Assembly (NCBI GenBank): GCA_003669575.1
Contig: QWOR01000199.1
Coordinates: 1 to 8,759 of the forward strand
Direction: 5' to 3'
Length of the DNA stretch: 8,759 bases
From: Planctomycetota bacterium
Lineage (GTDB): Bacteria; Planctomycetota; Planctomycetia; Planctomycetales; Planctomycetaceae
The notes below the pieces were generated by a model. It did no database searches. It saw only the letters and a program-made list of their open reading frames with translations, and had not been told where the DNA came from. The translations under genes and the position numbers were made by a program. Shown piece by piece: positions 6,601-8,759 of this stretch (within the stretch, counting starts at the first letter, position 1; each line of letters opens with the position of its first letter).

Positions 6601-7770
6601 GGGAGGCAACTGGGTGTCCGGGGGCATCTTCAGGTCTTTGTCGAGGTAGACGACCGCCTGATACACCGTGCTCTCTTCGGGCTTGCCGGGGTGGATCGCT
6701 CGTCCCGAATGGCCACCCTTTTCCCAACCCGACCGAATATCCAGCCGCAGCCCGCCCTCCTGGGTCTGCTCATCGTGACACTCCAGGCATCGGGCATTGA
6801 GCAACGGTCGAATCTTCGCTTCAAAGAAGGCGACCTTCTCCGGAGTCTCGTCCGACAGCCCAACTGGTGTGTATGCGAACGCAGCTGAGCGAGGCTGGTT
6901 GGTGAAAACGATACTGACAGGTCCCTTGACCTCTGGACCGTTGAACAGACGCACGGGCTCACCTGGATTGGGGGCGTCCGTCTTCCAGACCGAGACCGGC
7001 CCCAACCAACTGGCGCAATACAATAGACCATCGGGGCCGATGGAAAGACTCATCGGTGTGGCGATGTCCCCGCCCTCCCCGGCCCATTCGATAGTCTCGG
7101 TCCCTTTCGTTCGCAGAATACGGTTCGCGTTCGTACTCCAGAACGCTTCGCCCTGATTATGGAACACCAGCCCCCACGGAGCTTGTGTAGGGGAGTGCGA
7201 CCAGACTTCACTCAGTGTGCCGTCGAGCTTCTCGGCACAGCGACGGATCGCCTGCGCAGCGTGATCGGTCACGTAGAGTCGGCCATCGTGCCAAGCGATC
7301 TGTGTCATGCCGCCGGGGGTGGCCAGAGCCACGTCCTCCTGCCATTCGCCGGAGGGGTAGGAGTAGCGTTTCACCTTCCCGTCGTTCTGGCTGGCGACGA
7401 GGAGATCGCCGTCATGCCAGGCCATCCCCGTCGCTCGGTGAAGCCGACCGCCGTAGCCTTCGGGGACATTGATCAACGTCTCAACATTCCCCGGGCCACG
7501 CGGATCAAATCGCAACACGGTCCCCATCTCTCCGGGGTTTCCGGTCGAGATCAAGAGACATCCATCGGGGTCGAGCAGTATCGAATTCCCCGGGGGAAGG
7601 CCGCTGAGAACAGTCCCGACATGAGCCCCACTCTCCAGGTCGTACCGCTCGACCCGGCCCGTTCCATGCATCAGCACGAGCATGTCATCAGCGAATGTCA
7701 GACCAGCGCTGCATCCCAAGAGAAGCAGCAGACACGCCCTGACGATGAAACTGCCCCTGACATACCCCAT
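3655..7770 (-). CDS. Exported beta-propeller / PSCyt1 / DUF1549 / DUF1553 multidomain c-type cytochrome
   Basis: 1371 residues. The ATG at 7770 is preferred: a purine-rich GAGAAG lies 8 nt upstream and a signal peptide follows directly. A GTG at 7827 would bury that signal behind 19 extra residues. The signal has a five-Leu core and could be cut after TFA (residue 27) or, as a lipoprotein, before C20 (LLGC). Residues about 29-290 form repeated strands typical of an NHL/SMP-30-like beta-propeller (WHDGDLLVAS, WHDGRLYVTD, GPDGLLYCAS). PSCyt1 follows (about 311-406), with haem motif CLECH at 328-332 and a possible Met ligand in KMPP near 382. DUF1549 (about 451-671) carries a second CxxCH, CARCHNHK, from 645. 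A beta-rich insert (about 771-946) separates it from DUF1553 (about 1046-1366), with YVNRVWQWVFGTGLV near 1106 and the family-type ending NTKEFLYYR. Two haem c sites imply electron transfer in the periplasm or at the surface; the redox partner and substrate are unknown. It is likely co-transcribed with the DUF1501 gene. Confidence 0.9.
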   Translation of the reverse strand: MGYVRGSFIVRACLLLLLGCSAGLTFADDMLVLMHGTGRVERYDLESGAHVGTVLSGLPPGNSILLDPDGCLLISTGNPGEMGTVLRFDPRGPGNVETLINVPEGYGGRLHRATGMAWHDGDLLVASQNDGKVKRYSYPSGEWQEDVALATPGGMTQIAWHDGRLYVTDHAAQAIRRCAEKLDGTLSEVWSHSPTQAPWGLVFHNQGEAFWSTNANRILRTKGTETIEWAGEGGDIATPMSLSIGPDGLLYCASWLGPVSVWKTDAPNPGEPVRLFNGPEVKGPVSIVFTNQPRSAAFAYTPVGLSDETPEKVAFFEAKIRPLLNARCLECHDEQTQEGGLRLDIRSGWEKGGHSGRAIHPGKPEESTVYQAVVYLDKDLKMPPDTQLPPEEIALLREWIAQGAIDPRRGEVTPIKLATDGWAEEFQQRLDWWNLKPLANVSPPEIVDTEWNQSPVDRFIRAELDKQGLAPAPPAAPEVLLRRLSFVLTGLPPSVAQREKFLAAYQVNSNTAYETLVEDLLASPHYGEAFARHWMDVVRYTDTYGYEWDNPAKGSHEYRDYLIRAFNQDVGFDTLLREQLAGDLLPEPRINEALGINESIIGPMFYHMGEHRHGSSLQFNGVHQEMVNNKVDAFSKVFLATTVACARCHNHKLEAVSQKDYHALGAMFMTPRWGSRPADAPQKNAAAMTRLKELRTAIRDELAKVWRGVEITPAAWQPAPQMPTPQEPVLGDVDYPLARLAKAGTDIEATWNTLATESQTHRNARIDANKAYTVLADFTQPTLPPGWVMEGEGMESGWVEDGTPLVALEGDAVVSRLLPSGIHTHALSSKLPGVLRMPPQHTVPGSKVSLKLAGGEYGGSLILDENTIQNESVAFLKQVEPGWRTYDDLPLKNGVTRVTIDFATSSLNSNFPPRTGLAAGLPNNDFGYDKRSWLSITGIVSHDTGGAPLDLLDHYATLFAGSAPKSADEVNARVAAWMKGAVGRWCDGQLQSGDQLIVDWLLKKKLLPNQSAPGSPLASLVEEYRRIEQTIEFPRTVNSMDERAAVKTGLFFNVRGNVDAMGDVIMPASLSMFGPNEAITSSPGSGRLELAESLLHPEHPLTSRVYVNRVWQWVFGTGLVATPDDFGRLGDRPSHPELLDWLARDFMRQGWSTKTLVRQLVLSRTFRESGLVDSEANQRDPYNRLRHHYPTRRLEAEQLRDALLSVSGRLDPALYGRPILPPRTVEDGSKRLFSGPVDGNGRRSLYLMMSIMAPPKFLTAFDLPDLKLPSGRRNVTSVPTQALLMLNDPLVDQLSRHWASQLIKIPHSLPGDRIEAMFVTALGRPPSDSERERWTSLLRELSSSSDPMNDEIAWAQLAHTLFNTKEFLYYR

Positions 7771-7895
7771 TCGATTGTCTTCTCTGGCGAAGTCTGACTC
7801 ACAACACGTCACGAAAGAACTTACCACACGTTATCTGATTCTTGCGGCAGAGTCGCCGACGAGCGATGGTCGACCCATTGAATTGTCTGGCGACA

Positions 7896-7907
7896 TGTGG
7901 GTCCACA
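7896..7907. promoter_or_regulatory. Small dyad downstream of the predicted promoter
   Basis: TGTGG and CCACA flank two bases, giving a near-palindromic 12-bp site. It would cover roughly +10 to +21 of the predicted transcript. A wider inverted pair, GAATTG (7880-7885) and CAATTC (7922-7927), surrounds it nearly symmetrically, and its outer arm overlaps the -10 hexamer. It could be a repressor site, but dyads this short also arise by chance. Confidence 0.2.
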
Positions 7908-7923
7908 AGAAGAACACCACTCA

Positions 7924-7953
7924 ATTCTATTTTGCTAGGACATCGCGTGCCAA
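7924..7953 (-). promoter_or_regulatory. Probable sigma70-type promoter of the DUF1549/DUF1553-DUF1501 operon
   Basis: On the minus strand TTGGCA (7948-7953) is followed after 18 nt by TAGAAT (7924-7929). Each hexamer differs from consensus at a single base. The predicted start near 7917 would give a leader of about 147 nt before the ATG at 7770. It is the best match I found in this intergenic stretch, in its most AT-rich part. A second -10-like TATATT (7952-7957) has no matching -35. Confidence 0.4.
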
Positions 7954-8076
7954 TATATGGGGCACCGGAAACTAAATGTGCCTCTGCCTCCACACTTGGT
8001 CGGGCTTTGATGAATGTCAGCTTTGACGCGACGCTGGCTGGTCGCAGGGTGTATCGACAGACATTTGCAGCTGAGG

Positions 8077-8493
8077 TCAGGTCGTAATTGGTCTCCCGTT
8101 GGTCGTGGAACGTCGCATCTCCAGGACAACATCTGAGGATGAGCGATCGAACTCAGACGGACGGGGCTTACCGATCCATTGCCCGTCTTTCCAGACACCA
8201 ACGACGCAACAGACCTTCAATTGGTCTCCGTTAATCACATAGATCCCCAAGACATCGCTACCGCTCTCTTGTGATTCGAATGAACGGTGATCCCAGATCT
8301 TCGGAGTCACTGTCGAGTCGAGATCAAAGGTACCGGCCCACAGTTCCTTTCCGCCCACATCCAGTGCCGCATAGGAGTGGTCATCGCGAAACACCAATCG
8401 CGCTGCCTCCTTTGTACTTCCCGGAGGATCAACGGCAACGATGTCCCAGGTTCCATAGAACTCATTGAGTGCTTGTGTCGAGATTGGTTCCAT
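8077..8493 (-). CDS. TIGR03067-like domain protein without export signal
   Basis: 138 residues. The ATG at 8493 is chosen because GGAG (8500-8503) lies 6 nt upstream; a TTG four codons earlier would overlap that site. The whole chain matches the pattern of the small planctomycete TIGR03067 domain: GTW near residue 14 after a short helix, GTFDLD near 54, TPKIWD near 63, LGIYVINGDQLKVC at about 82-95, RPSEF near 111 and a closing strand ending in MRR. The family is expected to form a small beta-barrel-like fold; its function is unknown. Many members have a signal peptide or are fused to other modules. This copy starts almost directly with the domain and has no hydrophobic N-terminus, so it should be cytoplasmic. 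It follows the SDR gene by 33 nt and may be transcribed with it. Family assignment rests on motif order recalled from the family and is fairly secure. Confidence 0.75.
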   Translation of the reverse strand: MEPISTQALNEFYGTWDIVAVDPPGSTKEAARLVFRDDHSYAALDVGGKELWAGTFDLDSTVTPKIWDHRSFESQESGSDVLGIYVINGDQLKVCCVVGVWKDGQWIGKPRPSEFDRSSSDVVLEMRRSTTNGRPITT

Positions 8494-8526
8494 GTGACAC
8501 TCCAAATGAAGTTTGTTGATACGAAT

Positions 8527-8759
8527 CTAACGCAGACCACCCGTGGCGAAGATCACTTCGCCGGTCAACCACATGGAGTCATCCGAGGCCAGAAAGGCAA
8601 CGACCTTGGCAATGTCCGTAGGCGTGCCCATCCGCCCCAGCGGGGTCATGGCCACCAGCAGTTTTTCCAGGTCGCTGCCGACACCGTATAGACCGGCCGC
8701 TTTAGTCCCTTCACTGAGCGTGGCACCGGGATTCACCGAGTTGACCCGCAGGTTTCGCG
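8527..8759 (-). CDS. Short-chain dehydrogenase/reductase (SDR), C-terminal part only
   Basis: Only the last 76 residues are inside the window; the gene runs off the high-coordinate edge, and its stop codon TAG is at 8527-8529. The first visible residues RNLRVNSVNPGAT are the conserved segment of classical SDR enzymes that follows the YxxxK active site. Next come a substrate-loop region (SEGTKAAGLYGVGSDLEKL) and the characteristic stretch PLGRMGTPTDIAKVVAFLAS, then LTGEVIFATGGLR, which corresponds to the usual G-x-DGG ending of Rossmann-fold SDRs, with Ala-Thr in place of the common Val-Asp. The family uses NAD(P)H to oxidise or reduce alcohols and ketones in the cytoplasm. The cofactor-binding and catalytic parts are outside the window, so the substrate cannot be guessed. 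A GTG at 8736 is an internal valine codon in VNPG, not a start. Confidence 0.9.
   Translation of the reverse strand, partial: RNLRVNSVNPGATLSEGTKAAGLYGVGSDLEKLLVAMTPLGRMGTPTDIAKVVAFLASDDSMWLTGEVIFATGGLR

Larger units (their letters stand above)
7771..8076. other. Intergenic region upstream of the DUF1549/DUF1553 gene
   Basis: 306 nt, more AT-rich than its surroundings, with several short open frames on both strands. None has a convincing ribosome binding site or resembles a known family, so I do not call a gene. It holds a good promoter candidate for the downstream operon, a dyad just past the predicted start site, and a direct repeat of GCTTTGA (8004-8010 and 8020-8026, 16 bp apart). No terminator for the TIGR03067-like gene is evident. 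Confidence 0.55.

Noticed and set aside
7771..7827. GTG start adding 19 residues to the large cytochrome-type protein
   Set aside because: The extension is acidic and polar and would displace the signal peptide from the N-terminus; the ATG at 7770 fits better.
8004..8026. Direct repeat GCTTTGA with 16-bp spacing
   Set aside because: Only two copies of seven bases, without relation to a promoter element; chance occurrence is likely, so it is only mentioned in the intergenic entry.
7842..8087. Possible small gene on the plus strand in the 7771-8076 gap
   Set aside because: It starts at a TTG with no ribosome binding site, has no recognisable sequence features and runs through the predicted promoter and into the end of the TIGR03067-like gene.
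7935..8201. Small minus-strand frame overlapping the end of the TIGR03067-like gene
   Set aside because: It is out of frame with a supported gene over much of its length and shows no family resemblance; there is no sign that it is a frameshifted remnant.

Overview
The window looks like a chromosomal piece of a planctomycete, most likely order Planctomycetales or a relative. The basis is the gene families themselves. A DUF1549/DUF1553 (PSCyt1/PSCyt2) cytochrome-type protein followed directly by a Tat-exported DUF1501 protein is a hallmark pair of that phylum, and the small TIGR03067-type protein also belongs to a family expanded there. The DNA is moderately GC-rich, and no tRNA, rRNA, insertion sequence or CRISPR array was seen. 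All recognisable genes lie on the minus strand, so the order of transcription runs from high to low coordinates.

Layout in transcription order: (1) 8759-8527, the C-terminal 76 residues of a short-chain dehydrogenase/reductase cut by the window edge; (2) 8493-8077, a 138-residue TIGR03067-like protein with no export signal, 33 nt behind the SDR; (3) 8076-7771, a 306-nt intergenic stretch with a plausible sigma70-type promoter and a small dyad; (4) 7770-3655, a 1371-residue exported protein made of an N-terminal beta-propeller, a c-type haem domain (PSCyt1), DUF1549 with a second CxxCH, a beta-rich insert and DUF1553; (5) 3632-2202, a DUF1501 protein with a twin-arginine signal, 22 nt behind the previous stop and so almost surely in the same operon; (6) 2201-1909, an intergenic stretch with two perfect inverted repeats and a C/U-rich leader; (7) 1908-64, a probable lipoprotein that carries the whole FlgI (flagellar P-ring) sequence pattern, interrupted by a HEAT-repeat block; (8) 63-1, no gene seen.

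The two large genes should act together outside the cytoplasm. The first carries two covalent-haem motifs and is exported by Sec. The second is an alkaline-phosphatase-superfamily relative exported folded by Tat. Their substrate is not established; a role in breaking down complex polymers is often suggested but is inference. The FlgI-like protein stands apart from any visible flagellar gene. Its combination of a lipoprotein-like signal, an internal HEAT insert and an acidic tail makes it the most unusual item in the window.
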